Part shown: piece after piece, positions 11,945 through 23,140 of the stretch
Position numbering within the stretch: position 1 is the first letter of the stretch
How the letters are laid out: the number at the start of each line of letters is the position of its first letter
From: Durusdinium trenchii
Lineage: Eukaryota > Sar > Dinophyceae > Suessiales > Symbiodiniaceae
Direction of reading: 5' to 3'
DNA length: 64,000 bases
Assembly: GCA_963970005.1 (NCBI GenBank)
Contig: CAXAMN010021224.1
Span: 867,738 to 931,737 of the forward strand
The notes under the pieces: generated by a model
The model's database searches: none
What the model was told of the DNA's origin: nothing
The model's input: only the letters and a program-made list of their open reading frames with translations
Translations under genes and position numbers: made by a program

Positions 11945-13987
11945 TTCGTGAATGCATTCCCTCCGAACCTGAATCTCCTGGCTCAATTTGCAATGATAAG
12001 GAACATGAAAGGGCTGAAGAAAGTGAAGATGAAGTTGAACGGAAGGCTGGGGAAGAAGAGGTGCATCAGGATGGTGGCAAAAGTGGAGAAGAAGCAACAG
12101 ATGGTGAGGAGGAAAGCAACAATGCAGAAGATGGTGAGGAGGAAAGCAACAGTGGAGAAGAAGCAGAAGATGGTGAGGCGGAAAGCAACAATGGAGAAGA
12201 ATCACCGGAGAACTACAATGCAAAGATTGAAGATGAGGAGGAAAAGAGAGGAGCCAATGAGAACCAGCCAGGTGAGGTTCCATCAGGGCAAGGTCCTGGG
12301 GAGGCAAGTGCGTCAGGATCTGAGGCTTCAAGTGAGGAATATGAAAAAGAAGGAGACGAAGGAGTGGCAGCGAAAGCTCAGGAGGCAAGTGATGATGACG
12401 ATGAAGAAAGCCGAGAAAGCTCGGATGAAGGAGCAAGCAACAAAGGAACACAGGATTTGGGCGATGATGACGAGGGAGATGGAGAAGTGGAGTACACACA
12501 TGCAGCCATGGAAGAAGTTAACCTGTCTGTCCGTGAAGGTGAAGAGTCGCTGCATGAAGACAAAGAGTGCAGGACAAGAAATGCTGACGTAGATCCAGGA
12601 GATGAAAATGGAGAAGAAACAGAGGACGACTGCAGTGCAAAGGATGAAGATGATGAGGAAGAGGGACAGCACAAGAAGGAAACCGATGACCAAAGACAGG
12701 ATGAAGAGGATCCAGGTGAGAAAAGTGCTGAGGTGGTGGAGGACAAAGGATCTGAGGATTCAAATGATGAAACTGAAGCATCAGGAGATGAGAGGGGGGC
12801 ATGTGAATCTCAGGATGCAGCAAATGAGTTGGTGGAAGCGTCGCCAAGGACTCCTCGGGAGGTGGATCTCATGAATGAAATTGAAGAGCTAAGACAATGG
12901 ATTGAGGAGCAGGAAGCCAGAAAGAGGGAGAGAAGGGCACTCGTGGAGACTGCCAACTCTGTGGCTGAACTCGCAGAAGGAAGTTCAACATCCAAACACG
13001 TGGAGGAGGCAGAGGAAGAGAACATGACAACAGATCCAGCTGACCAGGAGGAGGACGATGATGATGATGACGATGAGATGCAGGAGAAGCCACAACCCAA
13101 ACCTAGACCAAGTCAAATGTTGAATGGGGTGAATCCGCAGAATTCGGATGAGGTGGAAGTGGACACCCCTGAATTTGATGTGGGAGAAACTGACTTGGAA
13201 GGTGTAGAAGATGAAGATGATTCAAACGGGGGTGGAGATGAGGGGAGGAATGACCATGAGAGTGGAGAGGAAGAGGAGGGAGAAGATGATCACACAGATC
13301 CTGATCCAGATCCCGGTAGATCAGGAGATGAAGGTGAGCCCCAGTCTGACCAGGATGAAAAAGAGATGACTGCTGGCAAAGAAGAGACACATGAATTAGA
13401 AGCTGGAACATCCCCACCGCACGACCAAAGCAAACCAAAGGAGGTTGAGGAAGGTGAGAAGAAGGACGAAGAAGAGGAAGAAGAGGGGTACAAAGCTGAT
13501 GTATCAGAGGCAGAAGATGCAAGTGAGCAGGAAAAGGAAAATGAAGAAGAACATGTTGCGCACAAGAAGAGTGCCAAGAGTGAGTGTGAGCGTGTGGAAA
13601 AGTCTGGGGGGGACTTCTTGCAAAGAAGTGAAAGAAGAATCTGAAAATGCACAGGTAGAACAGGATGATGACAATGAAAAACAATCCAGCTGTGGTGTGT
13701 CCAGCTCGTCGTCCAGCAGCACTAGTGTCAGCATCAGTGAGGATGAAAGTTCAAACGAAAGCAGTGCAAATGAGGCTGATGATGATGGCAAGAAAAAGAC
13801 CAGTGATCATGAGGGTGATGATGCTGGCAAAAGTGAGGCTGGTAGATTTCATATCCGTCGGCAGTACCCGAAGACCAACATCAAGAGATGGACTAGAACA
13901 AGATTCTCCACCCCTTTCATAGCTTCAGTTCGCAGAATGCGAAGGATGCGACAAACCACGATCCCTGAGTATATATCAGTGGCCTAA
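11945..13987 (+). CDS. acidic Glu/Ser-rich disordered protein (long exon, one +1 shift)
   Basis: A continuous frame, open from 11806, becomes protein-like at about 11945. It runs to a stop at 13642-13644 and is clearly continued in the +1 frame to a stop at 13985-13987 (ending TIPEYISVA). The switch falls at a run of seven G (13606-13612), so one G too many, a sequencing error or a hidden intron could explain it. The product is dominated by Glu, Asp, Ser, Gly and Lys. It has short internal repeats (EDGEEESN-type, about 12103-12198), one predicted coiled-coil stretch (LMNEIEELRQWIEEQEARKR near 12870-12930) and a poly-Asp patch near 13055-13075. The tail becomes basic (RRQYPKTNIKRWTRTRF). There is no enzyme motif. 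It is probably intrinsically disordered. A nuclear or chromatin role is only a guess. Several same-strand exons appear to follow. Confidence 0.6.
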
Positions 13988-14099
13988 TTATGCCCAACAC
14001 GTTTTGTTTTTTTGCCTACAGTATTTATGTGCTTCGATATGTTTTGTGGATGTGCAGCAGCTTTGTTGCACAAGTCTGCACAGCCATTTATGCACGCAG

Positions 14100-15363
14100 G
14101 TCCCACGTCAAAAGTCAAAGGATCTCGAGCAATCTTTGGATGATGCCATGGAAGCACCGCAACATAAGGAGAAGCGGAAAGCTCCACCAGATCCCCCGTT
14201 GAGACGGGTCCGCCAAAAGAGCAACTTGCTTTCCAACATTTGCAACCTTTTAACTTTAACCTTTGATGCTTGATCTTAGACTACCTGTGGGGTTGTGGGG
14301 TCGTACATGTATCTCCTTTGGCCACCTGCCCTGACCGTCATCTCCTGTGATCACAGGTTCACAATGCCAAGCCTCTGCCACCAGCAAGCCCGACGTGAAG
14401 GAGGAAGAGGCCTGCAATATCTGGGGGAAAAAACATGTTTCTTGATCATGTTTGATTTCTTGTCCTACTGAGCACAAAATGGGTGTCCTCCTCCAACTCC
14501 AAAGACATTCTTAGCTCATGTTCATTGACTTTTTTGCAGGATCTAAGCACAAAGGTCCAAAAGAAAAAGAAGGGTGTGGAGAAGAAAAGCTTGCTGGAGA
14601 CGGTGGTGATTGAGGACTCCATGGTCCTATGTGGGGCTCGCTTCAAGTTTAGAATTGCGAAGGTGCAACAAGAGGCCTTGAACAGTGCAAGTGGACATCT
14701 CCCACAGCCCTCGAGACAACTTGAGTTGGTAAGCCAAAAGAGACAAAAGAAAACCCGTGGTCGTGGGCACCCTGCTTGCACTCCCTTCCTTATTTTGGAA
14801 TGTAACTTAGTCCTTTGCTCCCACTGATTGAGATTTTAATCATTTGATAAGATGGTAACACAATGGTACATCATCTAAGGCAGTATGAGCTTATCGAAAA
14901 GCTTGTGGTGCAGGACTGGAAGGTGGAGATTCGAGAAAGGCTAGAAGGTGCACACAAGGGGGACCTATACAATGTGTTCGTGGATGCTGACAACAAGCCA
15001 TTCTATACCCTGAAGCATGGTTGCAATGAGTCTGAATCAGAAAGCAATTTGTTTGTGCACTTGCTGTTTTGTGGTTACCCTCAAAACCGTGCAAAGGAAA
15101 GCTGCCAAAGAAAAAGGATTCAATGATCTTCAGGGAAAGTTGAAGGAAGCGAGGAATCGGTTTCTTGGCAGTGTTGTTGCTACCCTCGTGAATCCTTAAA
15201 ACACTTGTTCGGAAACACTTGTTCGACAGTATCCCAGATTGATCTAAGGTTGAAAGCTGCGGGGAAAGTGTCTAAGGACGAGAAGGGCGCTAAGGCTAAG
15301 GTGAAATCTGAGCCTTCGGAGTCAAGGAAGGGGAAGGTCAAGAAGGGACCCAAAGCGAAGTAA
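14100..15363 (+). CDS. downstream exons of the acidic gene, or a small separate gene
   Basis: Separate protein-like segments on the plus strand occur at about 14108-14200 (KSKDLEQSLDDAMEAPQHKE), 14540-14729 (KKKKGVEKKSLLETVVIEDS, followed by a GTAAGC donor at 14730), 14881-15018 (YELIEKLVVQDWKVEIRERL), 15088-15170 (RKAAKEKGFNDLQGKLKEAR) and 15231-15363 (a Lys-rich tail ending KVKKGPKAK before TAA). They sit in different frames, separated by stretches with stops, which is what short introns would give. The composition (Lys/Glu-rich, helical) matches the acidic exon upstream, so I read them as one gene. No family is recognised. The terminal stop could also be at 15196-15198. Confidence 0.45.
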
Positions 15364-16051
15364 TATGATACATGTTTGAAACGACACATTTGTCTTGAAA
15401 TGGAGCTGTTGCTTTCGGAGCCGCCTTGGGGGTTACTGGTGAAAAGCCAGTGCTGGTTGTCCACGCAACCAGTGATTCTTTTGTCAGCAATTAGATGGCC
15501 ACTGTTGTGCGTTTGGTTCCGATGGCCCTCACATATCAAAGACTGCAACACAAGTGTTGGGTTATAATGCAAGTGTTGGGTTCATTGATAGTTCGAGAGT
15601 ATATAATGGCCTTTGTGAACAGGTCGGTGCAGTCCCAGTGGCTTGAATCAGAATGATTTACTGTAGATCGATCTCACCAGCCTTGATCGACTTGGGAAAA
15701 CAATCACAGCCTGGCCTGCAACTTTTGGAGAGCTGTACAGGAAGCCACACAACCACCTGCAGTGCAATTGCAAGTTGGACTTTGTTTCTTGTGAAGTGCG
15801 CAGCAGGTTTTTGGATGGCAGGGTGCGGCAGTCTGCGGGGTTAGGCTGATGGATCCCAAACAGTTGCTTCTGATCCTCAACTTCATTGCGCAAATACCTT
15901 TTCCACCTGCAGAACAAGCCTTGGATGCTGCCCCTGATCATGAATACAAGTGAGTCACATGAGAATTAACAAATATGTTTTTGGAAGCAGTGTGAATAAA
16001 CAACCAAAACACCTTAGTTGACTTGCCACGTGAACACTTTCTTGAACTCAG
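15364..16051. other. no clear exon, possible 5' part of next gene
   Basis: A possible coding patch lies at about 15850-15950 (MDPKQLLLILNFIAQIPFPP), immediately upstream of the methyltransferase-like exons. Otherwise I see nothing supported. Confidence 0.35.
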
Positions 16052-17323
16052 GTTGAGATTTGCGCAGGACAGGGGGAACTGACCCGAGCCCTGAAAGATT
16101 GTGCAGTGCTTCTCTTAGCCAACGTGTCTTTTTGTGGAAATGGCATGTCCGAGTCTGCTGAAGATCCTGTATTTTTTTGTGGTGAGGTGAGAAACATTCG
16201 GAGCAAGGGACTTCTGTTTGTGGCTCCTCCATGTTCGAGCTGGGTGTTCCTGCAACTTGCCATAAAATGTATATCACACGACAATACCTGCCACAAAGGT
16301 TCAGGAAATGAGAGCTGAGACAACATATGGTCATCTTGATCAGGTCGCAAGGAACCACTCTTCGGAGCTGGTGGAATCCTGAAGGTGGTCAACATAAGTC
16401 AGTGGTCCTCTCCAACATCTTCGTAATGCGGATGATGTATATGTTTCTGGGTTTTTGTTCAGCAAAAAGGTAATCCTTCTCATCTCTTCGGAATTCTGTG
16501 CTGGCTGAGGCTATACTATGCCCACATGCGAGGGGTATATTTTGCAATAGAACAACCGATGTCATCACTGATGTTTATTTGGCCACCACTCCAAAGATTC
16601 CTCAACTTTGCTGGGGCAAGGATCGGTGCATGGATTTGCATGGCTATTTAACATGTAAACTGGTGCCCTGTCTTAAACATGAACTGCAGGAGAGTTTGCT
16701 TTCCTATGGGCAGCTTCGGTGCCCCAACTCTCAAATACACAGTGCAGCTTGCCTTAATGGTTTCAATGTTTCAACTGAGTGATGAGCCTGTTAACACTTG
16801 CGCATTGTGTGGAGTCCAGGATCTGGACAACCCTCCCGAACGCCAACACACTTCGCCGGGCCTTGGACATCAAGCAATTGAGATCTCTCCTTGCGAGGAC
16901 CAGAGCTTCAGTGCTGGATGTGGGTTTTCTCCTTGTGATGTATGATCTCATCAGCTGTTGATTGATCACCCTATTCCAGGTTGAATGACAACAATCCTAA
17001 ATTGGTGAAGAAGTCCTTGGACAAGAATGGCCGTGTAAGAGTAGCACCATAGCGGAATCAATATGACACTCCTGTTTTGTGGGGGGGGTGCCATGATGTG
17101 TCCACCTAAGGCAGGCAACAAAGCGGCACTATCCCAATCAGCTATCTATCCCAGAGGATTTGGGATGGCTATTGCAGCCTTGATGCCTGAGCGTGGTGAG
17201 AGGCTGGAGTCCACTGAGGTGGATTTGAAAGCATATGATGGGTTTGACCATTTGGGGTCACTGGACGACCTCACCCAGGGTCGCAAACACGCATGGTGGC
17301 GAAAAGCCTGGTCAATAAGGTAA
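16052..17323 (+). CDS. methyltransferase-like protein, APPCSSW family (spliced gene or decayed copy)
   Basis: Short exons in varying frames carry, in order: VEICAGQGELTRALKD at 16052-16099 (a glycine-rich SAM-loop-like motif), GLLFVAPPCSSWVFLQLA at about 16208-16261, SVVLSNIFVMRMMYM at about 16398-16442, RGVYFAIEQPMSSLMFIW at about 16530-16583, MGSFGAPTLKYTV at about 16706-16744, and GNKAALSQSAIYPRGFGMAI near 17117-17176. The order loop / PC / E-Q-P matches C5-cytosine methyltransferase motifs I, IV (catalytic Cys) and VI (Glu). From memory, this is a large, uncharacterised dinoflagellate family. Residues match the family through all blocks, so splicing rather than decay is my preferred reading, though some exon junctions are unclear. 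Function as a DNA methyltransferase is inference: motif VI normally reads ENV, and the target-recognition part is not visible. Confidence 0.6.
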
Positions 17324-18288
17324 AGGGTGGACCTTTGCCTGAGGTTCCTGTGAAGAATGGTTTATGGTGCAACTGCAGGTGTCTACCAGCCCACCAATTT
17401 GCCAATGATGCAAGGTCCACCCTGAAGATTACAGACTAGACTGATGAACTTCCATTTGGACGCCTGTCACCACACTTCTCGAGAAACTGTACAATTGAAT
17501 GGATCGGTCCCCCAGCTTAAACCACACAAGTGATTTGTTGGTGGATCAGGCCCATTGGATGCACTTGGATGCTTTGTGTTTTGTTAGCTTGCGGGGTCTC
17601 AAAAGGGCATGCGGCATACAATGATATATTCTTGTCCCGTGAAATCGAAAGGTGTTCTGACACTGTGGTGTTTTGACCTTAGCTATGTCCTCTCAAACTC
17701 CTGAACCATTGATCCCGACCATGCCGCTACCAGCCTCTCTCGTGGAAGACCTTAAGATGTTGGCTTTTGAACGTTTATGTTTGTCCTGCTGGAGCTTGTG
17801 CCTGAGTGAATACTTGAAAGAGCATCTTGGTTTTCATGGTTAGCGTTTTGAACTTTTTGGCTGAAGCAGCCCCCTCCTCACTACAGCGTCCATGAGTTTT
17901 CAAGCTCAATGTCCAGCACGGGACATTGGTGGTGCCCTTTGAGTGAGCCCAGGAACGACCAAAGGACCCTGAGGACCATCTGCAAGGACTGCGACTGTGA
18001 CCGGCTGTCCTGCCAAGCCATTTTGGAAATGGAGAAGGCAAATAAATGCCGAGCCAGCTCCAGTAATTAGACTTTTTGTTAGATCGCCCATGGACCAAAT
18101 TAAGCAGCTTTTCTCAAAGCTGCTGATCCAAGAGCCCAGATTGGAAAACACCACCGATCCCGAGCTGTGCCTTTTCTGAGTCTTTGAGCTTCGATTTTTG
18201 GAATCGACCTGCCACAGAGTTTTCTGACATGTTTTTTTTCCCAAACGGACCGTGTCAAAACGTGTCACTGCTGTTGTCTTGGGATTTG
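17324..18288. other. no supported exon
   Basis: There is mixed sequence with short open frames on both strands and no motif. The end of the stretch (18248-18268) carries two copies of CGTGTCA(AAA/CTG), and three more copies follow the hairpin at 18374-18400. Confidence 0.4.
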
Positions 18289-18346
18289 TAAGAGGCTACT
18301 ACTGGCAGCCTCTTCAACCTAAGAGGCTGCCAGTAGGAGCCTCTTA
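18289..18346. repeat. AAGAGGCT fold-back hairpin, 26-bp arms
   Basis: The arm at 18289-18314 and the arm at 18321-18346 are reverse complements over 26 bases with a single mismatch, around a 6-base loop (CAACCT). The core reads AAGAGGCT, CTACTGGC, AGCCTCTT. The same family appears at 10597-10622 and 25968-25996. It is flanked on both sides by CGTGTCA direct repeats. Confidence 0.85.
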
Positions 18347-18604
18347 GGAAATTCCCAAAACATGTCCCAACGTGTCAAATCGTGTCAAAACGTGTCATCC
18401 CGAAACAAAAAACTTAAGGTTTTGCACTTTCGCACACTCGTGTTTTCGAGACTTGATGTTTTGGAAATTCGGATTCCGAAGATCTTGGGCTTCAGCAGTT
18501 GGGGCGGTGACCATGGCCAAAACCCGGGAGGTCTGGATTGGGAAAATTGCTTAAATTTAATGTTTGATCATGACCCAATGGTTTGCATTCCCGATTCCCG
18601 AGTC

Positions 18605-21600
18605 CAGCACCCATTCAGGCAGAGCTGCAAAAGCTCTGGAAGTTGAAGGCTCAATCTCTTTCAGCGAAAGAGTTTGAGAAAGAAGTCCAAAAGATAAAAT
18701 CCAAAGAGAAGCAGGAACGTCAAGAACAAGAGCTGGAGAATCTTAGAAGACTTTCAAAGGCACTGCAAAGGGAGGCAACCAGCGGTGAGCAGGAGAACAA
18801 TGCCAATGGCAGTAAAGCCACACAGCCAAAACATAGCCCACAAGAGGCCACAAAGGGTGAGTGTGTGAAGGAAGGAAAGAGGGACAAGGCTAGTGCAAAG
18901 AAAGAGAACAAAAGTGGCTCTGCCTTGGATGAGACAAAGAACAAGAACCAAGTCAAGTCGAAAGAGAAGAAGGCCGCCAGTGAGGAGAAGGCTGAGGTGG
19001 ATAAGGAGGTGAAGGGGCCTGCAACAGCTGAAGAAAAGAAAACAGATGGGGTTGATGTGGCACCGATGAACAGGAAAGAGAAGAGCAGAACAAATACCGA
19101 CAAGAACAGCGACCGATTGGCAAAGGACAAGAAAATCGTGAAGCCAGAGGATAAAGTGGAGAAGGAAGGTGAAGCAAATGGAGGAGCAAAGGTTGACCAG
19201 GTTGACCCGAAACACATGGATGGTAAGGAAACCAAGAAGAGGAAAACAACAGAAGCAAAGGAAGACAACGGGAAGCGGCCTGTGCAAAAAACTGATCATG
19301 AAGATCAGAAGGAAAAAACTGTGGATCAAAAGAGAAAGGAAAGAAAGAAGGAAGAAGGATCTGCAGATCTTGGGGGACCAGCCAGCCATAGCAAAGCATC
19401 AAAGATCAAGGCGAAGGCCGACATAGAGGTTAAGGACAAAAGAAAAGACACGTGTGAAGCCGATAGCTCCAAGCCTGATACTTGCGAGGCTGCTGAAGCT
19501 GGCAAGAGCAGTGGTTCAAAAGAGAAGGTCAATGAGAAGGTCAATAAGCGCGAGCTTGTGGACGTGGCGGAGGAACAGAAGAAGAAAAAAGTGAAGCCTG
19601 CGGAGAAGCAAAAGGGTGATGAGACGAAGTCAGGAAGCCCTGAGGAATTGGCTGGCAAGGAAAAGCAAAAGGGCAAAGACAGCAACAAGACCTCAGCTGG
19701 CCAGGAAAAGCAAAAGGACAAAGACAGCAACAAGACCTCAGCTGGGAAGGAAACGCAAAAGGACAAAGACAGCAACAAGACCTCAGCAGGCAAGGAAACG
19801 CAAAAGGACAAAGACAGCAACAAGACCTCAGCTGGAGCAACACAGAAGGGTGGAGATGTTGTCACGAAGGCTGATGAAGTAAAGGAGAACAAAGAAACAA
19901 AAAAGAAGAAACACCCTGAGGCTGACCAGAACCAAAAAACAAAGGAACTAGTGGAAGAACCTGGTGAGGTGCAGGCTCGCGCTCCACCTGCAAAGGTCGA
20001 TGCTGCTGAGAAGAAGCGCACGTCCACCGAGGATCGAAAGAAGGATGTGAAGGATGACAAAGTGCAAAGGAAAGGAAACAAAGGTGGTGATGATGGAACA
20101 TCAAGGACAGAAGCTGAGGCAAGGGAAACCCAAAAGCGAAAGATCCCCAAAGAAGCAAAGGAAGGGGACGGGGAGAGGCCTGCAGAGAAAAGAAAGAAGG
20201 GTGAGGAAGGTGAGAACAAGAAGGAAGCAAAAGAGAAGAAAGTACCGCAATTCGAGCAGAAGGAGACTCGGCTTTTTTTACTAGTAATTAGTAAACAGTT
20301 TTTGCCGATTGGGTCATCTGAGGATGCACTGGCACACTTGGAGAAGATGAGCACTATGGCTTCCTTTGATCTTACCACCCCTCGAAGGAGTTTGTCCTAT
20401 GACAGTGAGGTGGGGGTTGGGTAGCCCAAACTATGTCAATAGAAAAGAAACTTGAATGGTTTGGAACCTTGACACCCCTTCTTTGACACCTTTGAGGCAC
20501 CCTCATCGTCATCGCACGGCCGAACCCGGCGGATGAAGAAACCAGATGAAGAGACCCTAGCAAAGATTGCCCAAATGAGCAGTGCATCAGAAATGGAAGC
20601 AAGTGAACGCAAACGGCAGTATGCGGCCCTCGGTCGGGCTGTGAAGTCTTCATGCAACCCAGCTTTGGTCCAAAAGATGAGGATGTGTACGGATCAAGAA
20701 CGGTCCCCTGGCTGTCAGCATGAATTGCAATTCAGTTCAACAGTTCAATGATCACTGACCTGCTATACCTTTTCTGTTTGAGGTTCAATATGTTGAAGAC
20801 TTGGATCGCAAACCCAGATCTCAGCAATGTGGACGTTGAGGAACGGTACAAAGTCTATGCAAAGAACACTAGGAAGGACAAGTATACGACTGTTGGAAAC
20901 TGAGTTCTACAATCACACATGTCCTCGAAATGCCTCGCACGTGTTTGGTCAATTCTGGCTGAGGTAACATTGCTGCAGCTCAAGAAGACTTTTGGCCGAT
21001 CGAAGTCCGCCAAAGAGTTCATCAAACAGCTCACCCAGGGTCCCTTGTCTGCTGACAATTCTCCTGAAGAAAGTGACTTATATAGGTGTTTAGCCTTTCC
21101 AACCACGAATCACCTGAGGCCAGAAGGGTATCCCTCACCCACAGGCCAGGCCTTGGCAGGCGTTGCCTTTGGTCCCACTGTTGCTTCTTTCCTTGGCTTG
21201 CAGGCCCCAGGAATAAAAGACGCTATGATGTACAAGGTCTTGGAGTCGGTACTGGAAAACCAAGAAACAGGCACCGAACAATCCAGTGGTGTTACTTGGC
21301 TAGATTTGGAACATTCTAGCAGTGAAGCCTCAGGTGGCAACATGGCTCCCATTGACAAACTAAGGCTGCCATCAGTGGGCGAGTGAAGGATCCCGAAGCC
21401 AAAAAGCATGTGGCCCAACAGATATCATCCGCCCTGGCCAAAGATGCTGCACCTACCTTCGACATCAAAACGGGCCAGATCAAGTCCAAGAAAGTGCCCA
21501 AGGAAAAAACGGCAGAAGAAAATGCTATGAAGGAACTGAAAACTCTACAGAACAAGCTGCATGTCATTTATGGTGTGTGTCTTTTTTCACACGCCAGGCT

Positions 21601-22042
21601 CATGAATTTCTATATTTGCTGATCTTCAATCTAAGGGTGAAGAACATGGCCAATGACCGTGAAAGGTGCTTGCGAGAGTTTGTTGAGCACAAGGTGCGAA
21701 ATTGCAGTGAATTGGCTACTAGACTTCAATCATATGTTTTGACTTTGGGGAGTTGCTGATATATTGATTTCCCATGAATTCCCTGGACCTAAGGTGAGAT
21801 GCCTCGAGGACCATCAATCATTGATCCAGAAGCACCTTGAGGATATCGAGGAGAAAGTTGGCATTCCGGTATCAGAGATCGATGCAGCAGCAGCTACCGA
21901 CTACATCAACCGTCTCAAAGGTGAACTGAAAACTGTGGACATTGATCTTCGTGATGCAAAAAGACGGATTAGTGCGGCCAAGCCCAAGAAACCTAAAAAG
22001 GTTGAGGAGGAGTTTGAATCGGAGCAATCTGAATCCGAGTAG
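18605..22042 (+). CDS. Lys/Glu-rich repeat protein, multi-exon
   Basis: The long exon is about 18605-20406, open without an early ATG, so it is probably entered through an upstream AG acceptor. Its product begins with a coiled-coil-like stretch (residues KSKEKQERQEQELENLRRL) and then is Lys/Glu/Asp-rich throughout. It carries four 15-residue repeats of the type EKQKDKDSNKTSAGK at 19660-19839. Later exons in shifting frames: about 20530-20690 (DEETLAKIAQMSSASEMEAS), 20785-20900 (FNMLKTWIANPDLSNVDVEE), 20962-21050 (LLQLKKTFGRSKSAKEFIKQ), 21205-21380, 21383-21560 (KHVAQQISSALAKDAAPTFD), 21642-21735 (NDRERCLREFVEHKVRNCSE) and 21795-22042, ending FESEQSESE at TAG. No catalytic motif is seen. The smooth helical content of every late exon argues for a live gene. 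Function is unknown; a nuclear or scaffold role is only a guess. Confidence 0.6.
19660..19839 (+). repeat. 4 x 45-bp in-frame tandem repeat
   Basis: Units start at 19660, 19705, 19750 and 19795, each encoding 15 residues around KDKDSNKTSAG. They are nearly identical at the DNA level, which implies recent expansion inside the coding exon. Confidence 0.9.
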
Positions 22043-23140
22043 GGTCCTGATCGTTGTCTTGCCCAGCCTGGGGGTGTTGAAAGGAAAGCCTACACTGAGT
22101 GCACAACAGTCCATCAATATACTTATCACATTGATTCCCCTGTTGAGTAATCATGTATTGTCCCAGAGCAAAGTGGCATGGACCATGTCAGTTTTGGTGT
22201 CCAGTGCAAGCTCCACCAAATGTATGTGTGTGTGTCACACCTTTCTGTGTTTTCATGTTCCTAACCACAAGAACCTTTCACAGTAGGGGGTCACCAGCTT
22301 TTGTTCGTGTCAGTCAAAGCATTCCGCCCGTTCCCTTGGAGCCAATCAAGTGGCTGGACACTTGTGATCTCTTTTGCAGCCTGGCGTTGCATCGTGGATG
22401 GTGCTGTATGATCAGCAGTGACCACGAAGTGGTGTTAATTTGATCGACTGGGGGTGAGGCCAAGAAGGCCTTCTGAAGTGAAAAGATTCAGAAGAAACGG
22501 ATCTTAGAAAACGCATGAAAACGCATTGATGTGCAATATGACTCTTACAAACACAGGAATGCATGTCTTCGTGGATATGCTATGTATATACACTGGTAGT
22601 GCCATATCTTTCAATGGGTGTCCAACATGCATTCAATCAACAGGTTGAACATCCAATGTCCCCTTGATCACTGATCATGAACATCGATATAGTAACACCG
22701 AACCATGAACTGCAAATATATCGACAAAACAGGTGTAACCCTATAAAGCTGGTCCAGGTTGAAATGGCTGAGATCCTGAGATCTTTAAATCTTATGTTGT
22801 AACAAATCTTCGAACACCAAACATCACCAAATAGTTTACCTGGATGTTGATGTTCCTTCCGCCTGGGCCACCGGAATGGACCTGGTGGAGGAGTTCCTTG
22901 AATTGACAAGAACAGTATCTTGACTGAGTAGATCAAGCTTGTCATGATCTTTTCTCAGTTCGCTGTTCTGCATTGATGAGTTCAAAAGTGTGGGCAAGGT
23001 GAGTGTGACGACAATAGTGAGCCTTTTTGTGATTCTCCGAAAGCGGATTCCTGGTAGATGCCTACCGATGCACAGTTGCATATAACAGATTGGGAATCTT
23101 TGACAAGTTTGTCTGTCCTGTTCATTCTTTGCCCCACTAC
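22043..23140. other. intergenic stretch
   Basis: I see no convincing exon between the stop of the Lys-rich gene and the first exon of the next gene. A GT/GTGT-rich patch lies at 22220-22235. Confidence 0.4.

Noticed and set aside
12328..13684. Several long minus-strand open frames opposite the acidic exon (Ser/His/Leu-rich)
   Set aside because: They are the reverse complements of Glu/Asp-rich codons (TTC, CTC, ATC), so long open antisense frames are expected. No motif is present.
14800..15600. Minus-strand frame near 15180-15572 as a gene
   Set aside because: The plus-strand Lys-rich C-terminal exon in the same place has better codon content and a clear stop. The minus frame has no motif.
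18010..18030. Second spliced-leader-like match (AGCCATTTTGG)
   Set aside because: It matches 11 core bases only, with no gene start nearby. Used as a warning that the 26536 match may be chance.
18720..20378. Minus-strand open frames up to 350 codons opposite the Lys-rich exon (Phe/Ser/Leu-rich)
   Set aside because: Antisense of AAG/GAG-rich DNA has few stops. The translation is a low-complexity Ser/Phe mixture with no domain, while the plus strand continues in spliced exons.
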